Translations under genes and position numbers: made by a program
Notes under the pieces: generated by a model
What the model saw: the letters and a program-made list of their open reading frames with translations, nothing else
The model's database searches: none
What the model was told of the DNA's origin: nothing
Part shown: positions 22,127-35,935 of the stretch, in pieces
Layout of the letters: each line of letters starts with the position of its first letter
How positions within the stretch are numbered: the first letter of the stretch is position 1
Source of the DNA: Pseudevernia furfuracea
Lineage: Eukaryota; Ascomycota; Lecanoromycetes; Lecanorales; Parmeliaceae
DNA length: 64,000 bases
Direction: 5' to 3'
NCBI GenBank assembly: GCA_022315425.1
Contig: JAIUPT010000017.1
Span: forward strand, 496,001-560,000

Positions 22127-25100
22127 TTATTCTTCTTTATCATCTATTAATTTCGCTACTGTGTATATTAACATCGTGTTATTATCTCTACGACGATAGA
22201 GTTTTAATAGTGACATATGAAAAACGTTATGTATGCGATAAATTAACGAAAGCGCTAATCGATAAGCTTGCTTGTCTACGACATTTCGAATAATAAATAA
22301 GTTAATTGTCTTATTCGAAAGCTTCTTGTTTAATCGTTTTTGTTTGAGATTCTTGATTGATAACATTATCAAGTCTCCTTTCTAAAAGAATTATACTTAA
22401 TGCTTTTTGTTATACGTTTTCGCTTACGATTCGAATACTTTTTATTAACGTTTCGCAAGCTCTTCTCGTAATGCATAAATTTCTTTCACACGTTCTTTCG
22501 CTGCTGATATCTTTTCTTAAGAAGAATCGTTCTCGATTCTCAATTCAAAGTTGGAGTTGTAGTCATATATTGTATAGAATAAACTGCAATTTAACGTCTT
22601 ATGTTGACTTTGTTGATAGACATACTCGACTATAAATAAGAGATTCGTCTAGTCGTTTTGTTGCTCGTTGCAAAAAACTCGAAGATAGTGTTTCAAGATT
22701 TGATTTTGTCGTTCGATTTGATTATTAGTTTAAGAATAAAAGATAGTGCTTAGTCTACGTTTCATCTTCATTTGATAATAGACTTGCGATTAAAACGCGC
22801 TCGTAAACACAGAATCACGATTAGTGACTATATCTTCTAGTGAGTCAAATCGAAGAAAGATTTCTTTCATGAGCAGCTATTCGAGATCGAAGATATTAAT
22901 TTTCTTTGTGATTGATAGATATCTCATTATTTTGATATATCTATCGACGATTATAAGAATCGCATCGTAATCGTAGTCTCTACGTCGACTTGAAGAAAGA
23001 TCTGTGATGAAATTCATCGTAATTTCTCTTTAAGAACGACTTGATTGAGAAAGCGCACTCAGCTCGTCATGTGAACGATATCGCTTCATCTTCACTCTCT
23101 AATAGATATCACATATATTTATATATAATTTCACGTCTGTCTTAATACTATCTTAATAGTATTTTCTAGTTATTAGTTTTAGTGTCTTGTCGACATCGAA
23201 ATGTCTCGTCAAGAAATTATTATGATAACGTCTTAATAGCTCTTCGCGGACGAAAGTCTCTTCGAGGACGTACAACATATTCTTATATCTTAACAGTTTC
23301 TGACTATTTTATGTTCAAGCTTCGACGTCACTCTTTCGCTTGTTCTGCGCTTCGTCTTCTCTTCGCTGTTGAACATAAGAGTCTTTTAGCTGAAGTGCTT
23401 TGATAAGCTCGAAGATGAACTTGCTATTAAAATCATATGTCGTTTCGCTTATTGTCGCAATGTGGGCTACTGAGCGTGAGACGAGCTATTTATAATTAAT
23501 AGTCTCAGCAATAGAATTAAGCTACACGATAGCTACGTTGCGTGTACTCTAAGTAAGCATCTCGCTTGAACTCTCTGCTCTCGCAGTTGAAGATTCTTTA
23601 AGTCTCGAAGAATATATAACATTAAGATGAGTCTCTTGAAATGTAACTGTTATCAAATTTGTAAGTGTTATCTTCTGAGCAGTCACTTCTTCTCTATTGT
23701 CAGTCACTAGATTATGTTATATATTCACGTCTAGACTATGTATCGCAAAGAGGGGCTCAACGTTTGAGCTGCGCTTCGCATGCTTATAACTCTTATCTTG
23801 TTTATACGCTGTTCGAATAACAGCAAATATGGAACTTATTAGATCTTCTATCGCTGTCAATTTCTGTTATAACGTTGACAACAGTCGATTTAGCGACTCG
23901 TTTTCACTCTTATAATCAGATCGCCTTGACGACGTATCGACTGAATTTGTCTTTCTCGATCTGTGTGTAATAAAAAAATCAAACATTAATAACTTTATTG
24001 CTCACCTGACTTATCGCTTATTCAAACTCGTTATTCTCATAAAGTACTTTAGATTGTTATAATTTATAAGTACTTTCACAGAATAAAAACTCTCTTTTAA
24101 ATAATAACGTCACTGTTTGAAGATCGTTACGATAACGAATAACTTCTAATTATGAATCTTATAATTTCGCTCTATAGAAATCATTTTTCGAGAATAAAAT
24201 GTAACTAAATGTTATTGCTTATTGTCATTTTATAACTGAGTCAAAATGTCTGTTAAGTCGAAATCTAAAGTATTCGTTTTCACTCTGATGAGAAGTTCTA
24301 AATCAAAGTAACATAGAAGGGGCGCTTTCGTAAAGACTTCGCGAAGTCGTCGAAATGTCTTCTCCGTCTCAATAGGTCAATCAAAAGATTCTATCTTGAT
24401 TTCCTTGATACTTCTCTTGAGCAAGTTTATAAGTGATTCGACAATTTGAGAGTAATAATGAATGAATCTTCGATAGAAATTTATAAAGTTTAAAAAGATC
24501 TATATCTCATAAAAGAACTTAGATCTCGATTACTTCTGAATTGCTTTCACTCTGCGTTTGTTCATTGCGACGTTATCGATGAACATTATGAAGTCTAAAA
24601 ATTCGACTTCTGTGGTGAAGAACTCACATTTCTTCAAACTTGTATATAGGCTGAAACGTCTTAGCCTCTCAAGCACTTGCTTAATATGATCTAAATGTTC
24701 TTCTTGCGAACTCGAATAAATTAGAATGTCGTCAAGATAAACAACGCAAAAATTGTTAATTAGGCCCGTCAACGACTTGTTAATGTAAGTCTGAAAGGTC
24801 GCAGAGGCGTTGATTAGGTCAAATAACATTATCAAGTACTCAAAGTGGTCATAACGCGTACGAAACGCAGTCTTTCACTCATCGCCCTTACGAATTCGAA
24901 TACGATAATACGTATCCTTGAGATTCAATTTTGTGAATCTCTTAACTTCATTTAGACGATTTAAAGTCTCACTAATCAAAGACAAAGGGTGACGATTTTT
25001 TATCGTGACTTTGTTTAACTCTCGATAGTCGATATATAGTCGCAAGTCACTATTCTTTTTTGATACGAAAAGAATAAGGGACTCTACTGAGCTCGTTGAA

Positions 25101-27200
25101 TACTAAATTCAGTCTTTCGCTAAGATATCGTCTAGATATGTTCTCAGTGTCGCTAACTTAGTGTTAGATAGATTATATAGTGAATCAAATAATGATTTCG
25201 CTATAGTCTTAATAACATAATCACGTTCTTCGTGCGACGAGAGTCGATCGACTTCTTCGATTAAAAATACGTCTTCGTATTCGCGCAACTTCTCTGACAA
25301 TTTTGAAATAGCGTCTGCGATCTGCGATTGTAATGTGTTCGTTAAGACTTCGTTAATGTGATGTTTTCTTGCTGACGCATCAAAAATATCTGTGATCATT
25401 AAAGTATACACTGACTTTTCTCCCTTTAATGCGTTAGCAAAATCTTGAGATAAGAGTATCTTATACGTATACGTATCGATATTAAAGCGTCAGATTCTCT
25501 TAGTAATATTAATCACGATATCTTTATCTATTAATGTTAATAGTTTTAATATAAAGAATGAATTGTCTTCTTTTACGATAACATAAAAGATATGCGAACA
25601 TCGCTTTATATGACTTCAACTATCTTATAACTCATAGTGTATAAGATAGACGATATAACAAAAGGTCGTGTTGTTATTTATTCATTTGACACTTGATAAC
25701 GACGCTTCGACTGATTCGAGATTATGTTCGAGGGCAAAGCGCTGATCAATTACATTAACTTCGATCTCGTTGTTAAATTGTGTCGAAGTCGATATTAGAG
25801 TTACTTCTCGATCTTCTGCAATCACTTTCTCTGAGAAAATTATACTAAGTGTCGAGATGACTTCTTGTTTTGCCCTCGTCGTTAAGAAGTCTTTGACGAG
25901 AGTCTTTCTTTTCTCGACGAAGATAACTCGACAGTATAAGCATTAATGTTTTTAACGTCATCGATAGACACGCGATTGACGTCGTCTGTCTTGAATTGTC
26001 GATATTCGTTTGCGTAATGTTCCTTCTTATGACAGTTGTAGTATTCGACTATCTTTAGATATTTCTTGCTTTTCGACGTTTTGTCTCGAGGTTCACCTTC
26101 GTTTGAGCGACGCGAAGTATTCGCTTTCTTATTCTTACGAGATTGCGTCGCTCGTTTATTGTTATTAAGCTTGTTCTCTTTCTCATTTTCTTTGTTCCGT
26201 TTTTGATTCGTATTCGAGTCGACATCGTTTGTGTCTCGTCTATCATGTGATGAGCGTGCGTTGACTCTCTTATTCGTATTCTTCAGACGAATAGTCTAAG
26301 CGATAAGATCTTCTCGCGTCGAGACTATTTGTCTCGTACGAGTGATATCGTCTTGAAGTTTCGAAAGAAGTCTCGTCATCAACGTCGCAACTCGTTGAAT
26401 TTCGTTCGACGACGACAACTATGTCTCAAGGCTGAAAAGATAGATCTCAAATTGAGTTACTGATTGAGATGGTCTTTGCCGCGCATTCGTATAGATCATG
26501 TTTATCTTCAGCTATCGATTGATTGAATTCTGTATTTTGTTAAGTAGAAAAGAGACGAAGTGATCTCAGCTTTTTACCTTGATCGAATTCTTTTCTCGTT
26601 CGTTATGTCACTATTTCTTGAGATCTCTCGCTAGGAATTATATATATTAAACAATTTTATCGTGATCGTTTAGAAAATACGCTGAGACATTTATAAATGT
26701 AACTTCGACGTCTCGTATTTAGTCACGATGCTCTCGTCTCGATTTGTCATGATAATCGTTAAGATTCTTTGATTTAACACTTCGTCGTTTTGTGACATGT
26801 GTTAATTCAATATCTAAATGACGTTTTGACCCTGCTCGAGCATTAAAAGAGTCACGACGAGTATTCGACGTGTTCGATTCGATATCGTCTTGATCTCGTT
26901 CATCTGACGATTTTTCTCGTTGAAGAACATTGATCTCTTCGTTGATGTTATTTAGTTATCGTCTTTTTAATAACTAATCTCGACGTTGAGTTGTCTAAGT
27001 CAATCGCTCGTTCAAAGTTAGATCGATAATATCGTCTTTCGAAGCAGATGTCGGTTGTCTTTGACCCTCGAAGTCCACGTCAGAGATATGATCTGGTTCG
27101 TTTAGGTTCACTGTCTGTGACTGTTCTCCAGACATGGTGTGCGAGTTGAATGAATCTGCTCCGTTTCTGATACGTTGCGATTGCGAGCGAGTGATTGTTA
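22127..27200 (-). pseudogene. gag-pol remnant of the gypsy element
   Basis: Reading from high to low coordinates, Arg/Lys-rich gag is at about 27000-26050. A zinc knuckle at about 26050-26000 reads YYNCHKKEHYANEY, where the first and last Cys of CCHC are Tyr and the Gly is Glu, all explained by G-to-A changes. The protease region and an RT lead-in follow (25411-25109). The RT core has the intact catalytic box VVYLDDILIYS near 24740, with KCEFF and FLDFIM after it (24835-24530). RNase H and integrase are more decayed. The integrase C-terminus is clear at 22372-22127 (YRLALSLIYRIHNVFHMSLL). Frequent stops make it inactive. Confidence 0.85.
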
Positions 27201-27249
27201 TTATACTAAGTTCGGATCGCTACCTCTCGATGGGAAGAAGAATTAGAAT

Positions 27250-27487
27250 TGTTAGATAGACTAGGGTTGTGTAGCAATGTGAACTTAGCGAAGATATATA
27301 TATTGCGTATAGTATATCTAATAGTAAGACTAATTCTTAAGGAAGGAAAATGGGAAACTTCGAGGCATGGCCCTCTTAAGCTTCTCACGCCAAGGATCCG
27401 CTTGGCATGCGTATGTCAAGCGATTCGGTTACGCTCGGCAACTCTCGGGCTCATGCGACAGCTGTCCTCTTGGTCCCGCTGCTAACA
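27250..27487 (-). repeat. 5' LTR of the gypsy element
   Basis: A 238-bp LTR with TG...CA ends, flanked on the right by AGAAC. It is less mutated than the 3' LTR copy: at nearly all differing positions this copy keeps C or G. Confidence 0.93.
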
Positions 27488-27492
27488 AGAAC

Positions 27493-28445
27493 TTATTATT
27501 AATAAGATATTATATTTTTAAATTAGTTTATTATATAAATAAAATATTCTCGAAGATATAAAATAATCTTATAAATAGTTAAAGAATAAAAAATAGTTAA
27601 AATAGTCGTAAGATTAACGAATTAAGAAGAAATTATTAAAATTAATTATAATAAAAAATTTCTTAACTATATATTTAAATCGAGTTTTAAACGTCTTATT
27701 TTAAGAGTAAAACGTTTTAATATAAAAGATTTAAACAACGCTTAAATCGATTATTAGACGTCTTTATATTATTCTTTATAAGAAAATCTTCTTTAAATTA
27801 ATACTTTTTCTTTACTCGTTAATTTTATCTTATTTAATTTTAAATATTTAATTTTTTAATAAATTACTTTCTCGAAATAATAATATTTTAAATAATTAAT
27901 AAATAAAGAAGTTATATAAAAAATAAGAAAAATTAATTTTTTATAACTTTTTAATTTTTTTTTAATATTAAAAAGAAAGTAAAGATATTTTAATCTTTTT
28001 TAATACTTGATAATTAATAATTATCTTATAATTCTTACTTTATAAAGTAAATTAATAACTCTCTTTTTATTTTCTTCTCTTTTTAAAGAAATTATTTAAT
28101 ATATTAAAACGAATTATAAAAGTTATTAAGACGATTAAAAAATAAATAAAGAATAAACGTAACTCGATTATAATAAACAATATTAATATTAATAACAAGA
28201 ACGTCTAATATTAGAGACTCGATATAGAATCTAATAATATTTATATCGAATATAAATAGAATTCTATTATAAGATTCTTTATAGAAAGTAGTCGTATAAT
28301 AAGTATATTCGAAAGTTTATAAGCTAGTCTTTTTAAGTCTAGCGCTTAGAACTTAGAATTTGAGCTTAGCGCTATAATTAAAGACTAAGATTAAGTCTAA
28401 GATTAAGATCGAAACTATAATACTACTCTCTTCTTAAAGCTCGTT
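27493..28445. other. AT-rich RIP-mutated DNA, origin not recognised
   Basis: Stops occur in all frames and I recognise no domain. CpG is kept while CpA is rare, as in the neighbouring repeats. Confidence 0.5.
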
Positions 28446-29129
28446 ATATTCTTATAACTACTAATCGAAAAGATATAAAATAATATAAGATATAGACGTC
28501 TCATTTCATATTATAATATAATATAATAATAGATCTCTAGATTTCATATTATAATAAAATAATATAAAACTTTATTAATATTATATTATAAAACGATATA
28601 AATCTAAAATATTTTATAAGATTTTAAATAAGATATTTTATATAATTAAAAGCACTACTAAAAGCACTATTAATTAGAATAATAATTAAAATAATAATAC
28701 TAAGAGCATTGTCGATTAAAATTATAATATCGAAAACACTATTAACTAGAATAATAACTAGAATAATAATATTAAATTACTAACTAAAAAATAATAATAA
28801 GATGCGCGAGACGAAAGAATAATGATTCGATAATTAATTAACATAAACGCAATTGCGTATTATTATTATTATTATTATTCTTCTCAATATTCTTCTCATT
28901 ATTCTTTTCATTATTCGTCTTATTATTCGTCTTATTATTCGTCTCAGCAGCGATCTTAATAGATAATATTTTTAGCGATATTCTCAGCGATAATCTTAAT
29001 AATAATCTTAGCGATGATCTCAGCAGTAATAGTGATAGTAATAATAATAATAATAATAATTTTAATAGTAATCTTAGTAGTAATCTTAGTAGTGATCTTA
29101 ATAATAATCTTAATAATAATCTTAATAGT

Positions 29130-32100
29130 TGTGATGAATTCACGTTCACAGTCTGATACTGTGATCTAATATTATCAATCAAGGTCAGCCCTATCAAGGT
29201 TAGTTCTACACTAGCGTGTCAAGCAACGACCTTCTATTTCTATAAACACATGTATACACTTGTATATAGAATTCTCATAGTTAGAATTTTATTTAAATCA
29301 CGTTCAAATACTATTTAGTTCTACGTGTAGTCTCTAATATAATTTTAATTATTCTTTTAAGTGATAGTGATTAATAAGCTAATCATCGAGTCGAAACGAA
29401 AACGAAAACGAATTTACGCTTTGCGTCGAACACGAATATTTACGCTAATAAGATAACACTATTATTATAACACTATCGCGCCTCGAAAACGAAAAAAAAA
29501 TAATTCGAGTGAAGTTTATACTGTGAAGTCACTCGCGTAACGAAACTTTTACACTTTGATTTCAAGAATAGAAAGAAGTCTCATTAAAATAATAACAAAT
29601 TAACGAAATTACTCGACTCAATTATAAAGAACTCGTTGACAAAGTCTTCGTCGACGAAGATATTAGACAAAGAGATTACGATCTTTAATTCATCTTCTCT
29701 TATGTTGAAGAAATTCGTCTCGAAAAATACTTAAAATTAGACTATTCGAGAAGACTCTATACAAGATAGACTCATTTTTAAACTTTAAGATCTAGAGAAT
29801 TCGAATAAGAAGAACGAAGACTTAGATCGTCTCTTAAGAAAGAAAGAAAAGAAACTCGCGCGTAACAAAGTACGACGATATACGATTAAGTCAGACGACT
29901 TCGAAGACGAATTTATGTTATCAAAGAACACGACAGAAGCAGAATAAAAGAATATCGAAAATAACGAAGAGAATCTATTTGAGAAAATATAGACTATTAC
30001 GCATTTCATCGATAGTATTATTAGATATTCAGAAGAATAATATAATATCATCAAGAATAATTATTAATATAAACGCTTATCACGATCAAGTGTCGAATCT
30101 TATTGATAAAGTTCATTTCTATAAACAATAAATCGTGTCGTTAATACAACAACTAAAAGAATTTATAATAATGTTAAGAAATTAATAAGAAGAAGTAAAG
30201 CGACTATAATATCTTCGTAAAAAGTATCGTAATCTAATTAACAGTCGAGATAAAGAGATCTATAAGCTTAAGAAACAATTAAATAAAAATATCGAGATCG
30301 TTAATTCTCGCACGAAATATGTGAAGTCTAACGAAGAGATACGTCTTAAACTTATAAAACGTTTTATAGCATTAGCGATAACGTCTAAAGTATCAATACG
30401 AAATATCGAATCTCGTCGTAATACTTCTACTAAAACGATCATCTTTAGAGTATTTAACGTCAAATTCAATAACAAGTATTTTAATGTCTTTGATTTCAAG
30501 AATACTAAGAGCAGCAGCTTTTATAAAAACTAATATACTCGATTACACTTCAAGTTTCGCAATAATTAAAAACTATTTTAAGATGAACAGAGTAAGATTA
30601 ATTATATTCGCGATTATTATCGAGAAATAACTTACGACGTGATTAAAGCAAGATTAAACGATATTAATAGTCTAGACTATTATCTCATCGCTAACGAAAT
30701 AATATACGATCTCGATTAGATATTCGTAAAGATAAATCGAGAGCAGAGAGCAAAGATAAAACTTTAAAATCTTAAGTTTATTATAGACGTTAAGAATTTT
30801 AAAGAAATCTTTTTAGTCTTTTAAGCTCGCTTTATAACAGAGATTACTTCTTTAAATCTCTCTAATTCATCGAAGCGAAGTTATTTAAAACGTTTAATCA
30901 CATAACGACTAAGAAGCAGAATTATAAACGATATCATATCGATTAATTTTCAGACTCTTATTGTTAGACTACGTTAGCTCGACATCGAACTTCGAATCAA
31001 CGACGATTCTCGTGAATTCGCTTTCAAAAGAGATAAAAACGCAGAAGAAACGTTAAAAGAAACGTTAAAACGAAAAGAATTTACGATAATTAATTCTCGC
31101 GATAACTATCGAGAAAATTAATTAACTAAATTTATTAAAGAAGATCGATATCGATTGTTTAAAAATTAGATATAGATATTAAAGAAGCAAGAGCGTTACT
31201 ACAAGTATCTAAAGTATAAATATAAACACTACGATAATAACGTCTCTACTGCGTGTAAGAATATCAAATAATCATCAAAGAAAGACATCGTTGTCAAATT
31301 AACAGTTTTCGAAATCGAAATTTTAGAAATGAATATAAGTCTCTCTTTCGAATCTTTAAAAAACTAAAGCTCTTTAAAGAAGTCGTATTCAGAGAGATAA
31401 AAAAGCAATTGAGTATGAAAATAATATAAGCATAAGTATAAGAATCTCGTTATCGTTATACTCTTCTCGTACGAGTTCATCGAAGAACTAAAATAAGATA
31501 AACAATTAAATTTTTAAGAATATATATACACATAGAAAGAAACGATTAGTATCAAATATCTAATGAACATTAAAGCTTTAGTTAAGAGCTTCGTGAACAA
31601 TAACTATATTAAACAACATAAGTTATATACGATGTCACTAACGAAACTCTGCAAGTTAAGACTAACGAATAATAAGTTAATATCTAATATTATATATATA
31701 ACACGTCTTAAGCTTATACTAAATAATCACATTAACGAATTGTAATACTTGATTATCTCGTTAAAAAAGTTTAATATTATTCTCGAAATGTCATAAATGA
31801 AGCTATATAACTCGAAGTTATTCTTCGCGAAGAGATTTCTTATCTTCAACTTAGATCACTGCAGAATCAACTATCTATTATAATATTAAGACTTTATAAT
31901 TTATAGTGAATTGATAAAAAGATCGAAAAGTAAAAAGATCTCTAAGACTTCGAATATAACAAAGATCTCGATATATATCTTCGTTCGAATATCAAAAAGA
32001 AAAGATAATCAAATATATATTATATGATCGAAGAACTTTAAGAGACTAAAAAACGAGTTAACGAACAATACGTAATTATTAGAGTTCACGATAGATATTA

Positions 32101-35100
32101 CTATTATTATTTTTAAAGATTATAAGAAGTTCTTTTATAAGTTGAGAAAGAATCTTATCACGATAAAAAAATTAAGAATCAAGATGCTTAAAGCGTATTA
32201 TAAGTGAATTAACGTTTAAAATCTTATAAAAGCGAATAAGCTTTTCTTTTATCGAAAGATAAATTACTCGATCGAATTATAAACAGAGACTATGTCGTTT
32301 ATTAAACGAGTTTATAAAATGTTTAAAAAACAAGTTACGATAATTAAAGAATATATAAAGAACATGTTAAAGAAGAACTATATTCGATCAAGTATTTCTT
32401 TATACGTAACTCTCGTGCTGATTATAAAGAAATTCGATAATGACTTACGTATCTGCGTAGACTATCGTATGTTAAACGCTTTAATTATTCGAAATCGCAA
32501 TATACTCTTATTAATAAGAGACACTTTAACGAAACTTTATATGATCAAATAATATATCAAATTCGACATAATTGTCGTATTTAACGAAATTTAAATTAAG
32601 AAAGAATATAAAAAGAAAATAACGTTTTTTATAAGATACGAGCTCTTCGAATATATAGTAATATCATTTAAACTATATAATGCGTTAAGTATCTTTTAAG
32701 CTTTCATTAACAATATATTATAAGAATACTTAAATGTATTCTACTTCGTCTATTTAAATAATATTCTCGTTTACAGTGACACTAAAAAAGAGTATATCGA
32801 ATATATAAGAAAAATACTCGAGAAACTATACTCTGCGAATCTATATCTTAATATTAATAAATGCGAATTTCACATCAAGCAGATAAAATATTTAAGACTC
32901 ATAATTATAATCGAAGATTTTAAAATAAATTCTTAAAAGATCGAGATAATAAAACACTAAAAAGCGTCAAGATATGTTAAGAACGTATAAGCTTTTCTAG
33001 AATTCGCAAACTTCTATCGAAGATTTATATACGAATATTTCAAGATCGCAGTATCGCTATTTAATCTTATTCGAACGAAGCAAAAGAGTTTTATATTTTT
33101 TTAAACGTTAAATAGTTCGAAGTAAATAACATTTAAGAGATTAAAAGAAGTCTTTATAAGCGTATCAGTGCTTACTTATTTCGACTTAAATAAAGAGATA
33201 TAAATCGAAATAAATACGTTTGACTACGTAATAGTAATCGTCTTATTATAAAAGAACGAAGAAGATACGCTACGCTCTATAGTCTTTATATCAAAGAAAA
33301 TATCTTCGTAAGAATATAACTACGAGATTTACGATAAAAAGCTTTTAGCTATCATAAGAGCTTTCGAAGAATAATATTCGAAGTTAACTCAAACATTAAT
33401 AAAGAATCTCATTAAGATTCTTATAAATTATAAGAATTTAAAATACTTCATATCGACAAAGCAACTAAATCGACGATATGCGCGCTAAATAAAGTTTTTA
33501 ATTAAGTTTAATTTTCGTATCACATATAGATCTAAAAAATAAGAAATAAAGTCTAATAGTCTCACTCGTCGCTTAAGAGATCTCTTATAAAATAAGATAA
33601 ACGATAGAAAATAATATTAATAATAGATATTATTAAAATCAAAGAATCTAAATATAGAAGTATAACAAGCACTGAATCTTACGCTCTTACTTCTCGACGA
33701 GATTTCTTATATAATTTATAGTTTAATAGCTATAATATATAATTTAGATAAGAAAGACGTGAATAACGAGAAGCTACTAAAGAAATCGTTATTTAATATC
33801 TTAAAGTCGTCTATCGAGAAGTCAATAAAAGAATTAATAAACGACTTCTTTATTAAGTTAAATATCGTATTAAAGACGAAAAAACTATATAAATTCGACG
33901 ATATTTTATAACGAATTATATAGATCAAGAAGAGCGAAGAGAGAAGAATTTCTTAAGACTTAATCAAAAAAGATCTAAGACTAAAACTTAAAAAATATCA
34001 AATTAAGAACGATCTACTATATATACGTAAGTGTTTATACGTATCGAACAACGACACGTTAAAGACACAGATAGTTAAGTCTATACACGACGCGTCATTA
34101 GATAATCACGTAGATCGAGCAGCGACATATAATAGAATTAATATATATTATTATTAATCAGAAATAACAAGCACAATTTTCAAGTTCGTTTAAAACTATT
34201 ATATATATAAACGATTCAAGAGTTATCGAGAGAGCAAGTAAGAACTTCTTAAATTATTATTCATCTCGAAAAGATACTAAAAAGATATCTTCATCGACTT
34301 TATCACACTTTTATTAATATGCGAAAGATATAATAGAAAGTATTAATATATTATAATTATAATGAATCGATTAACGAAGAAGAAGAAGTTTATATCGTTA
34401 AACTTATTAAAAGTAAAAGTAGTTATATAGACTTTCTTAAAATGAATATAAAGAGAGAAAGAATATCTCTTCACGATAATTTTTAACAGAGACACATAAT
34501 TTATAACTTACTTTTAATAGCGTCTGTGTAAGAGAATAAATATAAGATTAAAACTATTCACTATATTTTATTTTAAAACGAACGATCAAACGAAGAACGC
34601 AAATTCAGCACTAAAATAATATCTTAAAACATACGTTAATTACAATTAAGAAAATTAGATAAACTTTTTATTTATCGTCGAGTTTGAGACGAATTTAAGT
34701 AAAAGCGTCTTTATCAAAGTCGCTCTCTTCTTAATTATTAAGAGATATATATCACGATCGAGAATCGAGTCTTTTACGTCTTAAGACTCTAGTATAATAT
34801 AGAGAGCGAAACGAGATATAATAATAGCGAATATCTTTATAAATAAAATTAAGTAGATAAGAGTCTACTTGCGACAAAAACTTGCTTGAATTAGAGCTCT
34901 TTAAAAGAAATATAGTAATCGTTATCGTCTCTCAACGTCAAAACTGCGTATAAACGACTTAATTATATTAAATAGTCGTAATATCAAAATTATAAGACTT
35001 AACAAGTTTCTTAATTACAAGAATAGAAATTATACAAAATCTTACGAGCAATAAACAACTTCGCGTATAAACTCGAACTTTCAAGCTCAATAAAGAGAGT

Positions 35101-35935
35101 GTTTTTTATTTTTTATTTATAATTACTATATCGATTCGTTAACGATCTCTTATCGAGATAAAAACAACTTTTATTATCTCTCGCTTATATAAATAATAAC
35201 GAAGTCGATCACCTTACAGAAGAAATACTCGACTTCAAAGTCGATAAGAAAAGAAAAAACCCGATTACGAAAAAAAAAGATTATCTTATATATAAGATCA
35301 AGTACACGAGATACGATAATAACGACGATTCACTCGTCTAATAAGTGTTCATTGACGTCGTCGACTGTTCACATCTAATAGTCGACTTTTATTACAAGCA
35401 CTCTAATCACTCAGAATCACATTTATTCTTCAAGACCTCTTAAGACTAAAAGTCTTTATTAATATTATTATTACTTTACTGTGACTATAGAATAGAAGAA
35501 CTTAACTCTTCTTAATCTATAGAGTCGTAAGAGAATATAAAATTATTAGAGAATACGAATATCGCTGTTCTGTGACACGATAAGTATTTTATTTACACAA
35601 CTAACTCTCGCAGAGACTCTTAAAAAGCGATTATTATTCTTTCGTATGTTTTTTTTTTTCTCTTCGTTTTTCTCAATTATAAAAGTATCAAGAATCTAAA
35701 GAGAAAATAATATAATAAATTCACGTTCACAGTCTGATATTATAATCTAATATTATTAATCAAGATCTGTTCTATTAAGGTCAGCCCTATTAAGACTAGC
35801 TCTACACTAGCGTATCAAGTAACGATCTTCTATTTCTATAAACATATGTATGCACTTGTATATAGAATTCTCATAGTTAGAATTCTATTTAAATCACGTT
35901 CAAACACTATTTAGTTCTACGTGTAGTCCCTGACA
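29130..35935 (+). mobile_element. Chromovirus-type Ty3/gypsy element, 6806 bp, TSD ATAGT, heavily RIP-mutated
   Basis: The 5' LTR is 29130-29339 (210 bp) and the 3' LTR 35711-35935 (225 bp; it contains one extra 15-bp duplication). The best-preserved LTR end reads TAGTCCCTGACA. ATAGT flanks both sides (29125-29129 and 35936-35940). The interior is pol of a chromovirus on the plus strand. AT content is extreme and every long frame is broken, so this copy is much more mutated than the element at 19940-27487. Confidence 0.92.
29600..35440 (+). pseudogene. gag-pol remnant with chromodomain
   Basis: A Lys/Glu-rich gag-like region spans about 29600-31250. RT begins near 32292, with KKFDNDLRICVDYRMLNAL at about 32430-32490. 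The active-site box reads VYLNNILVYSD at about 32750-32782, so both catalytic Asp are Asn. RNase H shows YDKKLLAIIRAFEEQYSKL and KYFISTKQLNRRYAR near 33330-33485. Integrase spans about 34000-35100. A chromodomain follows at about 35200-35430 (LTEEILDFKVDKK, then YLIYKIKYTRYDNNDDSLV), which in chromoviruses directs insertion to heterochromatin. The element cannot be active. Confidence 0.82.

Larger units (their letters stand above)
19940..27487 (-). mobile_element. Complete Ty3/gypsy LTR retrotransposon, 7548 bp, TSD AGAAC
   Basis: Both LTRs are 238 bp (19940-20177 and 27250-27487), beginning TGTTAGATAGACTAGG and ending CGCTGYTAACA. The 5-bp flanks AGAAC at 19935-19939 and 27488-27492 are identical, a clean target duplication. 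Pol runs on the minus strand in Ty3/gypsy order (gag, protease region, RT, RNase H, integrase), so transcription goes from high to low coordinates. The two LTRs differ at about 13 positions, all transitions and no indels, which points to RIP rather than neutral ageing. A 1.9-kb region lies between integrase and the 3' LTR and carries the antisense frame described separately. A solo LTR of this family is at 62337-62574. Confidence 0.95.

Noticed and set aside
28838..29197. Leu/Arg-rich minus-strand frame of 119 codons
   Set aside because: Same minisatellite family; it also runs into the LTR at 29130.
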